Assembly (NCBI GenBank): GCA_947498625.1
Contig: CANMKR010000001.1
Location: forward strand, 1 to 64,000
Direction of reading: 5' to 3'
DNA: 64,000 nt
Source of the DNA: an uncultured Kangiella sp.
GTDB lineage: Bacteria > Pseudomonadota > Gammaproteobacteria > Enterobacterales > Kangiellaceae
How positions within the stretch are numbered: position 1 is the first letter of the stretch; each line of letters begins with the position of its first letter. The translations under genes were made by a program, and so were the position numbers. The notes beneath the pieces were generated by a model. It was given only the letters and a program-made list of their open reading frames with translations, was not told the DNA's origin and did not search any database. This document shows positions 17,693 to 27,304 of this stretch, in pieces.

Positions 17693-18181
17693 GTGATTCA
17701 ATTGTTAAGCAAGACCTTATTCATTTCACTTTTGTTTATACTAATTATTAGTTGCACTCAAAAGCAGAACACAATTTCCCCAACTGATACAACTATTGTA
17801 AAAAACCAGATTAGAGCTCAATTTAATTCATTAGCAATAGCAGCAAAGAATTTAGATTTAAATTCTTATTTATCTTTTATTGATAAAGATAAATTCACAG
17901 GCTTAAAAGTTGATGGTACTAACTGGAATCATTTTGAAGGTTTCAAAACAGATATCGTTACAGGATTTAGTTCAATTAAAAAGGTACACAGCCTTAAATT
18001 TCCTAACGTTAAAATATCGGTCATAAATGCAGAAACAGCTGTACTAACCAATGAATATATCCAAGTTTTTAGTCTTAGCGATGGAGTAAGGCTAACAAGT
18101 AAAGGCGGTGGTACTCAAGTTTGGTCTAAAGCATCTGGTAAATGGCTATTAATCAGTATTTCCGCAAGTCTTAAACCTTAA
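17693..18181 (+). CDS. Small lipoprotein with an NTF2/DUF4440-like fold
   Basis: The 162-residue protein begins with a lipoprotein signal: hydrophobic stretch ISLLFILIISC with a lipobox Cys at about 21. The mature part (KNQIRAQFNSLAIAAKNLDL, VLTNEY, KGGGTQVWSKASGKWLLISI) resembles SnoaL/DUF4440 domains of the NTF2-like fold. That assignment is tentative. The GTG at 17693 directly follows the previous stop. A TTG at 17702 with AGGTGA just upstream is an equally good start. The gene looks more AT-rich than its neighbours. Confidence 0.65.
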   Translation: MIQLLSKTLFISLLFILIISCTQKQNTISPTDTTIVKNQIRAQFNSLAIAAKNLDLNSYLSFIDKDKFTGLKVDGTNWNHFEGFKTDIVTGFSSIKKVHSLKFPNVKISVINAETAVLTNEYIQVFSLSDGVRLTSKGGGTQVWSKASGKWLLISISASLKP

Positions 18182-18192
18182 TTGAGAAGAAT

Positions 18193-19077
18193 ATGTCCTG
18201 GATCCAGTTAAAGTTCGATTATAAAAACCCTGATGCTGACTCACTTAGCGATTTCTTAATGCAGCTTGGTGCTCTTGCTGTCACTTTTTTAGATGCTGAA
18301 GATAAACCTATTTTAGAACCTAAGCCCGGTGAAACGCCGCTTTGGGAACATCTCATCGTGCTGGCACTATTTGATGCCAATACCGAAACCGCTGTCATGG
18401 ATCGGGTTTTATCGAATAGTGGATATTCCAAAAGCTTTGGGCAAAACTATCAATGGGAAATTATTCGTGATCAAGATTGGGAACGAAGTTGGATGGATAG
18501 CTTCAAACCCATGCAGTTTGGCAAAAGAGTTTGGATTGTTCCCAGCTGGCACGAATCACCCAATCCTGATGCCGTAAACATTAAGCTCGATCCCGGTTTG
18601 GCGTTTGGCACCGGAACCCATCCAACCACCTCCTTATGCCTTCAGTGGCTCGATGCCGCTGAGCTTGATGGTAAGACAGTTATTGATTATGGCTGTGGCT
18701 CAGGTATTTTAACTTTAGCCGCCTTGTTGCTTGGTGCTGACAAAGTGTATGCGGTTGATATCGATCCGCAGGCGATTGATGCGACCCGTGAAAACCTTAA
18801 AAGAAACGGTATTTCTGAAGACAAATTGGTATTGGGTTTGCCCGATCAAGTCAAATTACCGCAAGCCGATCTATTGCTAGCTAATATTTTGGCAGAACCT
18901 TTGCGCCAGTTATCAGAATCTATCGCCAACTCAGTGAAATCTGGCGGCAATCTGGTATTATCAGGCTTGCTTAATGAGCAAGCAGCAGAGCTTAGTGAAA
19001 TATATCAACAGTGGTTTGCTATGGATCCCGTTGCTAGCGAAGGTGACTGGTCTCGATTAAGTGGTATTAAATCTTAA
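18193..19077 (+). CDS. prmA: Ribosomal protein L11 methyltransferase
   Basis: PrmA trimethylates ribosomal protein L11 using S-adenosylmethionine. The 294-residue length matches E. coli (293). The N-terminal L11-recognition domain (1-60) leads through the linker containing DQDWERSWMDSFKPMQFG to the methyltransferase domain. That domain has the GTGTHPTT segment, the SAM motif VIDYGCGSGIL, the acidic loop VYAVDIDPQA and the catalytic-site NILAEPL. A GAGAAG site precedes the ATG. Confidence 0.97.
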   Translation: MSWIQLKFDYKNPDADSLSDFLMQLGALAVTFLDAEDKPILEPKPGETPLWEHLIVLALFDANTETAVMDRVLSNSGYSKSFGQNYQWEIIRDQDWERSWMDSFKPMQFGKRVWIVPSWHESPNPDAVNIKLDPGLAFGTGTHPTTSLCLQWLDAAELDGKTVIDYGCGSGILTLAALLLGADKVYAVDIDPQAIDATRENLKRNGISEDKLVLGLPDQVKLPQADLLLANILAEPLRQLSESIANSVKSGGNLVLSGLLNEQAAELSEIYQQWFAMDPVASEGDWSRLSGIKS

Positions 19078-19109
19078 CAACTATAAAATTCTAAAAGTAA
19101 TTATTATTC

Positions 19110-19868
19110 ATGAGTGAAACTTTTTTAACTAATTGCCCACATTGCAAATCGGTATTTAAACTGCGCAAAGAGCATTTGGAGATGGCTGAAGGTCATGTTC
19201 GCTGCGGCTCATGCCAATCGCTATTTTTAGCTACTGATTCGTTAGTTTCTATGGAAAAAGAAACTCAAAAAGCATCGATGGCCGATAATGTCGAAGAAGC
19301 ATCGGATAATATGATGAGCGCAGCATTAGCTGACATTGCCGAAGCTCCTGAGCTGGAGGTTAAAGAAACTGCCACACCTTCCAATATCAATAAGGGCAAC
19401 TTAATAAAAAATAGCCTCTATATTGCATTAGCCGCAGTTTTGTTAATAAGTCTATTTTGGTATTTCTATCTTTGGCCTAATCGCATCAAATTGGCTCAAG
19501 ATGCCAGTTGGCGCCCTGTTTTAACTGCTTCTTGTTCACTCTTTGGCTGCCAAGTGCCACCTTTGCAACGCCCGGACTTATTCCTGGTCAGCGGCATTGA
19601 AGTTTCTCCAAAGGTACAAGGCCAACAAGAAGTCAGCCTTTTATTGAAAAATACGGCTGATTTTGCGCAACCGTTTCCAAAAGTAAGAGTGGTTTTAAGC
19701 GATATCAAAGGCGGTCAATTCACCACCCCTGACTTCACTCCCGCTGAGTATTTACCAGAGGTTAATCACAATACCTTGATCCAAGCCAATCAAACGGTTC
19801 AAATCGGTTTTTCATTTCTAAGTGATGACAAAATTTATAGTGGTTATCAAGTACAAATCGTTGAATAA
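19110..19868 (+). CDS. Zinc-ribbon DUF3426 membrane protein
   Basis: The 252-residue protein starts with an MJ0042-type zinc ribbon with ligands Cys9, Cys12, Cys32 and Cys35. An acidic linker, one membrane helix (about 107-127; SLYIALAAVLLISLFWYFY) and a C-terminal DUF3426 domain (about 140-252; CSLFGCQVPPL, then VRVVLSDIKG) follow. The gene commonly lies between prmA and dusB in Gammaproteobacteria, as here. Its function is unknown. Confidence 0.9.
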   Translation: MSETFLTNCPHCKSVFKLRKEHLEMAEGHVRCGSCQSLFLATDSLVSMEKETQKASMADNVEEASDNMMSAALADIAEAPELEVKETATPSNINKGNLIKNSLYIALAAVLLISLFWYFYLWPNRIKLAQDASWRPVLTASCSLFGCQVPPLQRPDLFLVSGIEVSPKVQGQQEVSLLLKNTADFAQPFPKVRVVLSDIKGGQFTTPDFTPAEYLPEVNHNTLIQANQTVQIGFSFLSDDKIYSGYQVQIVE

Positions 19869-19932
19869 GTCCGACCACTAAATATCGTTCAAATGTCAAG
19901 CAAAATATTGATGATTTTTTAATCAATTGGCG

Positions 19933-19961
19933 TTCAAATCCCCTGTTAAAAAGTGTATGAT
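19933..19961 (+). promoter_or_regulatory. dusB-fis promoter with GC-rich discriminator
   Basis: TTCAAA (19933-19938), a 17-base spacer and TATGAT (19956-19961) form a good sigma70 pair. The following CGCGTCCTC is a GC-rich discriminator, as at stringently controlled promoters including E. coli fis. The predicted start is about 50 bases before the dusB ATG. Confidence 0.65.
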
Positions 19962-20016
19962 CGCGTCCTCAAAATTGGTGACAACAAGACTCTTACTACT
20001 TTTATTTAGCTAAATC

Positions 20017-20997
20017 ATGCATATCGGCAACTATCAACTCGATAACCCGTTGATTTTAGCGCCGATGGCTGGCGTGACGGATCAACCCTTTAGACAGTTG
20101 TGCAAGCAATTAGGCGCCGGCATGACGGTTTCAGAGATGATCACAGCCGATCCGCGTCTTTGGAACAGCAAAAAAAGCCGTTTAAGAAGAGTTCACCAAG
20201 GTGAAGTTGGTATTCGTTCAGTGCAAATTGCTGGCACCGAACCTGAGATTATGGCTTTAGCCGCTCAGCACAATGTTGAGCATGGCGCTCAAATTATTGA
20301 TATTAATATGGGTTGTCCAGCTAAAAAGGTTTGTAAGAAAGCCGCCGGCTCAGCCTTATTACAGGCCCCTGATTTAGTTGAGCGTATTTTAAAAGCGGTG
20401 GTTACTGCGGTCGATGTTCCAGTAACTTTAAAGATACGTACGGGACAAGATGCCGATAACCGCAATGGTTTAGCCATAGCGAAAATTGCAGAAGAAGCTG
20501 GTATCAAAGCTCTAGCCATTCATGGCAGAACCCGCTCAGATAAATTTATGGGCGAAGCAGAATTTGAAACGATTGCTTTAATAAAACAAGCCGTTTCGAT
20601 TCCTATTATGGCTAATGGCGATATTGATAGTCCAGAAAAAGCTAAGTGGGTCAAAGACTATACGCGAGCCGATGGCTTAATGATCGGCAGAGCGGCTCAA
20701 GGCAAACCTTGGATATTTAGAGAAATTTGGCATTTTCTGCAAACTGGCGAGCATCTAGAGTCGCCCAGTTGGCAAGAAATACAACAGATTTTATTTCAAC
20801 ATATGAATGGCTTGTACCAGTTGTATGGCGAAGTAATGGGGCCACGGATAGCCCGCAAACATGTTTCTTGGTACCTCCAAGAACAAGATGATGGTAAAGA
20901 GTTTCGACGTACTTTTAATAAAATAGAAGACGCAGAAACTCAATTAGAAACACTAAAATATTATTTTAAACAAAAACAACAGGCTAAAGCAGCATGA
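20017..20997 (+). CDS. dusB: tRNA-dihydrouridine synthase B
   Basis: DusB is a flavoprotein that reduces a tRNA uridine to dihydrouridine. The 326-residue protein has the FMN-barrel start LAPMAGVTDQPFRQLC and the active-site motif DINMGCPAKKVCKKAAGSALL with the catalytic Cys. LKIRTG, AIHGRTR and ANGDI follow. The last bases overlap the fis start codon (ATGA). dusB-fis is a conserved gammaproteobacterial operon, which supports DusB over DusA or DusC. Confidence 0.97.
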   Translation: MHIGNYQLDNPLILAPMAGVTDQPFRQLCKQLGAGMTVSEMITADPRLWNSKKSRLRRVHQGEVGIRSVQIAGTEPEIMALAAQHNVEHGAQIIDINMGCPAKKVCKKAAGSALLQAPDLVERILKAVVTAVDVPVTLKIRTGQDADNRNGLAIAKIAEEAGIKALAIHGRTRSDKFMGEAEFETIALIKQAVSIPIMANGDIDSPEKAKWVKDYTRADGLMIGRAAQGKPWIFREIWHFLQTGEHLESPSWQEIQQILFQHMNGLYQLYGEVMGPRIARKHVSWYLQEQDDGKEFRRTFNKIEDAETQLETLKYYFKQKQQAKAA

Positions 20998-21293
20998 CAA
21001 TTTTTGACAACAATCAAACTCAAGAATCAATTTCTGGTTCTAACTTTAATCCGAACCCTACGACCAGTGCCACTTTAAAAGAGCACGTTGCAATCTCGAT
21101 GCAAAACTATATTAAGCAAATGAATGGTCAGTCATTAAATGACGTTTATGACTTAGTCTTAACTCAAGTTGAAGAACCATTATTGCGCGCCATTATGGAG
21201 CACACTCGCAACAACCAAACTAAAGCTGCACAAGTTTTAGGTTTAAACCGCGGTACTTTACGCAAAAAACTTAAGCGTTATAACTTACTATAA
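20994..21293 (+). CDS. fis: Nucleoid-associated DNA-binding protein Fis
   Basis: Fis bends DNA and regulates rRNA, tRNA and many growth-phase genes. The 99-residue length matches E. coli (98). The C-terminal helix-turn-helix (NNQTKAAQVLGLNRGTLRKK) is highly conserved. The N-terminal part (1-40) is less conserved, as usual for Fis from non-enteric Gammaproteobacteria. It is translationally coupled to dusB. Confidence 0.97.
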   Translation: MTIFDNNQTQESISGSNFNPNPTTSATLKEHVAISMQNYIKQMNGQSLNDVYDLVLTQVEEPLLRAIMEHTRNNQTKAAQVLGLNRGTLRKKLKRYNLL

Positions 21294-21360
21294 CTCTTTC
21301 ATTTAGCCACAGACGAACGAACTTTACTTTTTTAAGCTACGAATTTTCTGAGGATTATTT

Positions 21361-22926
21361 ATGCCAAACTTTCGCCCCATCAAACGTGCATTAATTAGCG
21401 TTTCCGATAAAAAAGGCGTGGTTGAATTTGCCCAAACTCTGGCGCAAAAAGATATCGAAATTTTATCAACCGGCGGCACTGCGAAATTATTGCGTGACAA
21501 CGGTCTGACCGTTACCGACGTTTCTGAATATACTCAATTTCCAGAGATGATGGCTGGTCGTGTTAAAACTCTACACCCTAAAGTTCATGGCGCTATTTTA
21601 GGACGCCGTGGCATGGATGATGAGATCATGGCTGAACATGACATTATCGCTATCGACTTAGTGGTTGTGAACTTATATCCTTTCGAAAGCACGGTAGCGC
21701 AAGATAATTGTCGTCTGGAAGATGCTATTGAAAATATCGATATTGGTGGCCCAGCGATGGTTCGCTCGTCCGCCAAGAATCATCGGGACGTTACTATTGT
21801 GGTTGAAAATGAAGACTTCAACCAAGTCGCTCAGCAAATTACTGAACATGGCGGCGTAGATAAAGCGACTCGTTTTAAACTAGCTGCTAAAGCTTTTGCT
21901 CACACAGCTCGTTACGATGCGGCAATATCTAATTACTTAGGTGTCCAGGCTGCGAATGATTCAAGCAGTTTTTCTCCTACCTACTCTGTGCAATACAAAA
22001 AGGCACAAGATATGCGCTATGGAGAAAACCCGCATCAACAAGCTGCGTTTTACGTAGAACATAAACCAGAAGAAGCGAGTGTTTCAACGGCAACTCAGAT
22101 CCAAGGTAAAGAGCTTTCTTTCAATAATGTTGCTGATACCGATGCAGCTTTAGAATGCGTTAAAAGTTTTGCAGAGCCCGCTTGTGTTATCGTTAAACAC
22201 GCTAACCCTTGTGGTGTTGCTATTGCGGAAAGCATTGATCTAGCTTATGAGCTTGCATTCCAAACCGATCCAACCTCAGCGTTCGGTGGCATCATCGCTT
22301 TTAACCGCGAATTGGATGGTGCAACAGCTCAGAAAATTGTTGACCGTCAATTTGTTGAAGTCATCATTGCACCCAGTGTATCTGCAGAAGCCAAAGCTGC
22401 AGTCGCAGAAAAGAAAAATGTTCGCTTGTTAGAGTGTGGCCAATGGGACAATGCAGTTCCTAGGTTAGACTACAAACGGGTTAATGGTGGTTTGTTAATT
22501 CAAGACCGTGATTTAGGTGTTGTATTCGAAGATGATTTACGCATTGTTTCAAAGCGTAAACCAACTGCCGATGAAATGCGTGATTTACAATTCTGCTGGA
22601 AAGTAGCGAAATTCGTCAAATCCAATGCTATCGTTTATGCCCGCAATGGCCAAACGATCGGCGTTGGCGCAGGTCAAATGAGCCGCGTTTATTCGGCTAA
22701 AATTGCTGGTATCAAAGCTGCTGATGAAAACCTTGAAGTGAAAGGTTCTATCATGGCATCCGATGCCTTCTTCCCATTCCGTGATGGCATTGATGCGGCG
22801 GCTGAAGCCGGTATTACCGCTGTGATTCAGCCGGGCGGTTCGATTCGTGACGATGAAATTATCGAAGCCGCTAACGAGCACGGCATGGCGATGGTCTTTA
22901 CTGGCATGCGTCACTTTAGACACTAG
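21361..22926 (+). CDS. purH: Bifunctional AICAR formyltransferase/IMP cyclohydrolase
   Basis: PurH catalyses the last two steps of IMP synthesis. The 521 residues comprise an N-terminal MGS-like IMP cyclohydrolase ([36 protein letters not shown]) and a C-terminal AICAR transformylase ([19 protein letters not shown], the SAFGG block, [12 protein letters not shown]). A GAGGAT ribosome site precedes the ATG. purD follows after 9 bases, the standard purHD pair. Confidence 0.98.
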   Translation: MPNFRPIKRALISVSDKKGVVEFAQTLAQKDIEILSTGGTAKLLRDNGLTVTDVSEYTQFPEMMAGRVKTLHPKVHGAILGRRGMDDEIMAEHDIIAIDLVVVNLYPFESTVAQDNCRLEDAIENIDIGGPAMVRSSAKNHRDVTIVVENEDFNQVAQQITEHGGVDKATRFKLAAKAFAHTARYDAAISNYLGVQAANDSSSFSPTYSVQYKKAQDMRYGENPHQQAAFYVEHKPEEASVSTATQIQGKELSFNNVADTDAALECVKSFAEPACVIVKHANPCGVAIAESIDLAYELAFQTDPTSAFGGIIAFNRELDGATAQKIVDRQFVEVIIAPSVSAEAKAAVAEKKNVRLLECGQWDNAVPRLDYKRVNGGLLIQDRDLGVVFEDDLRIVSKRKPTADEMRDLQFCWKVAKFVKSNAIVYARNGQTIGVGAGQMSRVYSAKIAGIKAADENLEVKGSIMASDAFFPFRDGIDAAAEAGITAVIQPGGSIRDDEIIEAANEHGMAMVFTGMRHFRH

Positions 22927-22935
22927 GAGTACAAG

Positions 22936-24216
22936 ATGAATGTACTGATTATTGGTAGTGGCGGTCGTGAACATGCACTAGCATGGAAAACCGCTCAATC
23001 AGAAAAAGTCTCAAAAGTTTTTGTAGCGCCAGGTAATGCTGGCACTGCTTTAGAAGCTAAAGTAGAAAATGTAGCAATCGGCTCAGAAGATATTGAAGCT
23101 CTAATTGCTTTTGCAAAAGAGCAGCGGGTTGAATTAACCATCGTTGGTCCTGAAGCGCCATTAGTCATTGGCGTGGTTGATGCTTTTACCGAGGCAGGTT
23201 TAAAATGCTTTGGACCAACTCAAGGCGCTGCTCAATTAGAAGGCTCAAAAGCTTTTACTAAAGATTTTTTAGCGCGTCATAAAATCCCTACAGCTGCATA
23301 CCAAAACTTCACCGAAATCGAACCAGCTAAAGCTTACGTTCGTGCAATGGGTACGCCAATTGTTATCAAAGCAGACGGCTTAGCTGCAGGTAAAGGCGTC
23401 ATCATTGCTGAAGATTTACAGCAAGCGGATGAAGCTATCGAAGATATGTTAGCAGGCAACAAATTTGGTGATGCTGGACATAGAGTGGTGGTTGAGGAGT
23501 TTTTACAAGGCGAAGAAGCAAGCTTTATTGTCATGGTTGATGGTAAAAACATTCTTCCACTAGCAACATCACAAGATCATAAAGCTCGTGATAACGGCGA
23601 TAAAGGTCCTAATACTGGTGGTATGGGCGCCTACTCTCCTGCTCCGGTGGTAACCCCAGAAATGCATGATCGCATTATGCAACAAGTGATAGTGCCAACG
23701 GTTGAAGGCATGGCTTCTGAAGGTCATCCTTACACTGGGTTTTTATATGCCGGTGTCATGATTGATAAAGATGGTATTCCAAAAGTATTGGAGTTTAACT
23801 GTCGCTTTGGTGACCCTGAAACTCAGCCGATTATGAGCCGCTTACAATCAGACTTAAGTGAACTATGCCTAGTCGCTATCGATGGCAAACTTGATACTGC
23901 CGAAGCTCAATGGGACTCAAGAGCAGCTGTTGGTGTTGTCATGGCTGCCGGAGGTTATCCTGAGTCTTACCTAAAAGGCGATGTTATTACCGGTATTGAT
24001 AAAGTCGTTAATGGCAAAGTTTTTCATGCGGGAACCGCTGAAAAAAATGGCGCCATAGTGACTAACGGTGGTCGTGTATTATGTGTGGTGGCACTTGGCG
24101 ATACTGTAACCGAAGCGCAGAAAAGTGCTTACAGCGCAGTAGAGCAAGTTTCGTGGGATAAAGTTTATTTCCGAACTGATATTGGTCATAGAGCGATTGC
24201 CCGAGAGCAAGAGTAA
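22936..24216 (+). CDS. purD: Phosphoribosylamine-glycine ligase
   Basis: PurD joins glycine to phosphoribosylamine with ATP, the second step of purine synthesis. The 426-residue ATP-grasp protein has MNVLIIGSGGREHALAWK at the start, IVGPEAPL, the IKADGLAAGKGV glycine-rich loop, TGGMGAYSP and the metal-binding FNCRFGDPETQ. It is co-transcribed with purH and followed by a strong terminator. Confidence 0.98.
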   Translation: MNVLIIGSGGREHALAWKTAQSEKVSKVFVAPGNAGTALEAKVENVAIGSEDIEALIAFAKEQRVELTIVGPEAPLVIGVVDAFTEAGLKCFGPTQGAAQLEGSKAFTKDFLARHKIPTAAYQNFTEIEPAKAYVRAMGTPIVIKADGLAAGKGVIIAEDLQQADEAIEDMLAGNKFGDAGHRVVVEEFLQGEEASFIVMVDGKNILPLATSQDHKARDNGDKGPNTGGMGAYSPAPVVTPEMHDRIMQQVIVPTVEGMASEGHPYTGFLYAGVMIDKDGIPKVLEFNCRFGDPETQPIMSRLQSDLSELCLVAIDGKLDTAEAQWDSRAAVGVVMAAGGYPESYLKGDVITGIDKVVNGKVFHAGTAEKNGAIVTNGGRVLCVVALGDTVTEAQKSAYSAVEQVSWDKVYFRTDIGHRAIAREQE

Positions 24217-24233
24217 GACTAAAAATCCCCTCT

Positions 24234-24263
24234 AAAAGCCTTACCCTCGAGTAAGGCTTTTTT
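24234..24263. terminator. Intrinsic terminator of purHD
   Basis: A perfect 11-bp stem (24234-24244 with 24251-24261) with a 6-base loop ends in a T-run to 24263. The T-run overlaps the stop of the convergent GST gene. The A-run on the other side could make it weakly bidirectional. Confidence 0.9.
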
Positions 24264-24858
24264 ATTCCTGCGGCATAGTTTCTGTAAGGGAGCTTCTATT
24301 ATTTTTTGTTTGATACCAGCTGGCTAATTTGGGGTGCATTTGTTGCCAATCGTAATCAGAATGTCTAAACGCTAGATAATCCAAAGCCGTTATTAAATTA
24401 ATATCTATTGCGTTAAACTTTTCAGGCAATTGATCGATTCTTTTTTGCAAATAATTTAAGCCTCGGTCAATACTACTAATAAATCGTTTTTGCCAAAATT
24501 CCGAACTAGCCTCTTCTCCTCGCACCTTATCTTGCTGCCAGGCAACGCTACTGTCCAGAATACCGCGGGTAAGCGAATAAAAGGTTTTCAATTGCCAATC
24601 CTTATTGATATCTGCAAAAAGTGTATTCTCGACTAAAGCATCTAAGTATTCGCAAATCACTTGGCTATCAAAAAGCCCTTGCCCATTAGCATCGATCAAA
24701 CAAGGAACTTTGCACAATGGATTAAAACTGATTAACTGAGCAGGGTTATCAAAAGGATGTTGATTGATTTCTTCTACTTGAGATAACAAAGCTAACTCTC
24801 GAATTACAATTCGAGCTGTACGGGCATAAGGTGACGCATTGGAATAAATCAACTTCAT
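24262..24858 (-). CDS. Glutathione S-transferase family protein
   Basis: The 198-residue cytoplasmic protein has a GST thioredoxin-fold N-terminus (KLIYSNASPYARTARIVIRE, NPLCKVPCLID, then LFDSQVICEYLD with the glutathione-binding Ser) and an all-helical C-terminal domain. It resembles the YibF-like subgroup. The substrate is unknown. The Ycf46-like ATPase gene starts upstream on the same strand and ends 36 bases before this start, so the two may share a transcript. Confidence 0.92.
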   Translation of the reverse strand: MKLIYSNASPYARTARIVIRELALLSQVEEINQHPFDNPAQLISFNPLCKVPCLIDANGQGLFDSQVICEYLDALVENTLFADINKDWQLKTFYSLTRGILDSSVAWQQDKVRGEEASSEFWQKRFISSIDRGLNYLQKRIDQLPEKFNAIDINLITALDYLAFRHSDYDWQQMHPKLASWYQTKNNRSSLTETMPQE

Positions 24859-24894
24859 AAAGTTACCTCTCCTGAGTTTTAAAAACTACACTTG

Positions 24895-26394
24895 CTAATT
24901 TGCAATAACAGCTCGCCCTTCTGCCCAAGCACGAAGGGCCAACATTTTCTCCGCCATCACTCTCGATAAAGGACTAGTGGCGGTAATCTCTTGTAAAATA
25001 ACCTCTGTATCTAATGGTCTATCGTCATATAAAGACGTATACAGACCTGCGACAACAGCCTGTTCGATTTCGGCGCCACTAAAACCTTCCGTCGCCTCTG
25101 CTAACTTTATTAGATCAAATTCAAGGTGTAGTTGTTTACGCTTACTCAAATGTATTTTGAAAATTTCTTGACGTGTTGAATCATCAGGTAGATCCACGAA
25201 AAAAATCTCATCCAAACGCCCTTTACGGATGAACTCTGGCGGTAAAGCACTAATATCATTAGCGGTGGCAACCATAAAAATTGGAAACTTATTTTCTTGC
25301 ATAAAGGTTAATAAAGTCCCTAAAACTCGCTTAGAAGTTCCACCATCATTTTCGCCAGTTGAAATGCCTTTTTCAACTTCATCCAACCATAAAACACAGG
25401 GCGACATCATTTCAGCTAGCTTTAATGAATCACGAAGATTTTTCTCACTCTCTCCGTGCCATTTATTATAAAGCGCGCCAAAGTCCAGTCGCAGTAAAGG
25501 CACTCCCCACATACCTGCTACTGCTTTAGCGGCCAGAGATTTACCTCCACCTTGGACACCAACCAACATGATGCCTTTAGGTTGATCCAAGCCAAATTCC
25601 TCTGCTTGTAAAAATACCTTTCGACGTCGCTCTAACCATTCTTTGAGCTTTAACATGCCGCCAACTTCTTTAAAGTGGGCCGTTTCATATTCGTAGCGTA
25701 CAGCCCCCTCTAGATCCAGTAATTGATAACGCGCTTTATTCACTGATTCCATTTCATCTTCAGTAATTGCTCCGTCATCATAAATCACATTACGAATAAT
25801 TTGCCTAGCATCTGCATAAGTTAGGCCGGCTAAATTTTGTATCAACCGTTGCATTACTTTTTTCTCAACCCTGACCTTCATACCACCATTAGCATTAGCC
25901 CAGCGAATCGCTTCTTGCTTAATCATTTTTTCTATTTGCTCAGCGTTTGGTAACTCTAATTGAAAGCGAGCTGCATAACGCCTGATCTCTTGCGGTAAAA
26001 TAACTTTATGACTAATCAGCACAATCGTCTGCTGATAGAGTGGAAAGTCCAAAGCAATATCTTTTATCAAACGAATATTCTGCGGATGCTCTTTATCAAT
26101 AAAAGGATGCATATCAAATAAAACGTATATCCCTTTGCGTTGCATTTTTTTAATGTGTTGCAGTGCTTTAGTAGGTTCTTCGGTATTGGGTAAAGCAGCC
26201 AGATGGTCATCGTTTAACTCCATCCGACGTAAACCTTCTGTTAAATGCCAACCGAACAAAGGGCGGCCTAAAGTTATCGCAATCCGATTGAGTAATTCCA
26301 TCGCCCGCTCTTCTTCATGCGTGTCGATGACAATAATAGGATTCTTAGATTTAATCAGTAATGTTAAATCGTTTTGTTCTGTTTTAGTTGCCAT
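24895..26394 (-). CDS. Ycf46-like AAA+ ATPase
   Basis: The 499-residue protein begins [21 protein letters not shown], the signature opening of the Ycf46-like ATPases found in cyanobacteria, plastids and some Proteobacteria. An N-terminal domain (about 1-230) is followed by an AAA core with Walker [13 protein letters not shown] (about 275-287), Walker [12 protein letters not shown] (about 330-340), sensor [13 protein letters not shown] and the arginine-finger region [15 protein letters not shown] small C-terminal helical lid follows. Its function is uncertain; cyanobacterial members have been tied to inorganic-carbon and photosynthesis regulation. No partner is obvious here. Confidence 0.9.
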   Translation of the reverse strand: MATKTEQNDLTLLIKSKNPIIVIDTHEEERAMELLNRIAITLGRPLFGWHLTEGLRRMELNDDHLAALPNTEEPTKALQHIKKMQRKGIYVLFDMHPFIDKEHPQNIRLIKDIALDFPLYQQTIVLISHKVILPQEIRRYAARFQLELPNAEQIEKMIKQEAIRWANANGGMKVRVEKKVMQRLIQNLAGLTYADARQIIRNVIYDDGAITEDEMESVNKARYQLLDLEGAVRYEYETAHFKEVGGMLKLKEWLERRRKVFLQAEEFGLDQPKGIMLVGVQGGGKSLAAKAVAGMWGVPLLRLDFGALYNKWHGESEKNLRDSLKLAEMMSPCVLWLDEVEKGISTGENDGGTSKRVLGTLLTFMQENKFPIFMVATANDISALPPEFIRKGRLDEIFFVDLPDDSTRQEIFKIHLSKRKQLHLEFDLIKLAEATEGFSGAEIEQAVVAGLYTSLYDDRPLDTEVILQEITATSPLSRVMAEKMLALRAWAEGRAVIAN

Positions 26395-26497
26395 GAATTG
26401 TTACAAAGATCCTAAATTTATATTTGTTATTTAAAGGCATAAAAGGCAAAATTAACCTAATAGTTTTTCAATAGCCAGTGTATCTTTTTGCAAGCTT

Positions 26498-27136
26498 ATG
26501 CGTCAATTCAGCTTTTTTGATCGTCTCTGCAATGTTGCAGATTCAGCACTTAAAACCAATTTTGGTGTTTATGATACTGAAACTCGTCCCAATCCAGCGA
26601 AAACCATCGAAGATTCGCAACTCAGCAAAGCAGAACAACAACATGCTGCCAGCTTGATGCGTATTAATCATACTGGTGAAGTTTGTGCTCAAGCGCTCTA
26701 CAAAGGCCAAGCCATAACGGCTAAATTACCTGGTATTCGCCAAGAAATGGAGCAAGCTGCGCAAGAAGAAGTTGACCATCTAGCTTGGTGTAGCCAGCGC
26801 ATAAAAGAGCTTAATGGACGTGAAAGCTTACTTAATCCAATATGGTATGCCACTTCTTTTAGTATTGGCGCCATTGCTGGTTTGGCTGGTGATAAATGGA
26901 GCCTAGGCTTTGTTGCGGAAACCGAACATCAAGTAGGCAAACATTTAGAAAGCCATTTAGCCACTTTGCCGGAACAAGACACAAAGAGCCGCGTTATTTT
27001 AGAAAAGATGCAACAAGAAGAGTTACAACACGCTGAAAACGCTAAACACCATGGTGCGGCTGAATTACCAAAGCCTATTAAAGCTGCCATGGGCTTAATG
27101 TCAAAAGTTATGACCAAGAGCGCTTATTATATTTAA
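26498..27136 (+). CDS. coq7: Demethoxyubiquinone hydroxylase Coq7
   Basis: Coq7 hydroxylates demethoxyubiquinone in ubiquinone synthesis, the step done by UbiF in E. coli. The 212-residue protein has the di-iron carboxylate pattern: MRINHTGEVCAQALYKGQ, EEVDHLAWCSQRI, ETEHQVGKHLESHL and EELQHAENA supply Glu and His ligands. The N-terminal 40 residues are less conserved. It is divergent from the Ycf46-like ATPase and monocistronic. Confidence 0.96.
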   Translation: MRQFSFFDRLCNVADSALKTNFGVYDTETRPNPAKTIEDSQLSKAEQQHAASLMRINHTGEVCAQALYKGQAITAKLPGIRQEMEQAAQEEVDHLAWCSQRIKELNGRESLLNPIWYATSFSIGAIAGLAGDKWSLGFVAETEHQVGKHLESHLATLPEQDTKSRVILEKMQQEELQHAENAKHHGAAELPKPIKAAMGLMSKVMTKSAYYI

Positions 27137-27201
27137 TTCTTTCTAATCTGATCATTAACTTCAAACACTGCTTTAAAAAATTTCTGTGATTGTAATAATC
27201 C

Positions 27202-27230
27202 GTGATTTACACGTCTAAAAAGGGTAAAAT
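27202..27230 (+). promoter_or_regulatory. Candidate metK promoter
   Basis: TAAAAT (27225-27230) is a good -10. The matching -35 (GTGATT, 27202-27207, 17-base spacer) is weak. The predicted leader is about 70 bases with no recognisable SAM riboswitch. One imperfect met-box-like octamer (27209-27216) lies in the spacer but is not repeated. Confidence 0.35.
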
Positions 27231-27304
27231 TTGCGCACTTTTCACGCAATATTGAAGTACTGCTATCTATAGTAGCGACCACACAAATATAGGTATATCC
27301 ATTA

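Noticed and set aside
22585-22974. Antisense open frame across the purH-purD junction
   Set aside because: It overlaps conserved purH and purD coding sequence and lacks a ribosome site or recognisable domain.
27209-27216. MetJ box upstream of metK (ACACGTCT against AGACGTCT)
   Set aside because: Only a single imperfect octamer is present; MetJ operators need at least two adjacent boxes.
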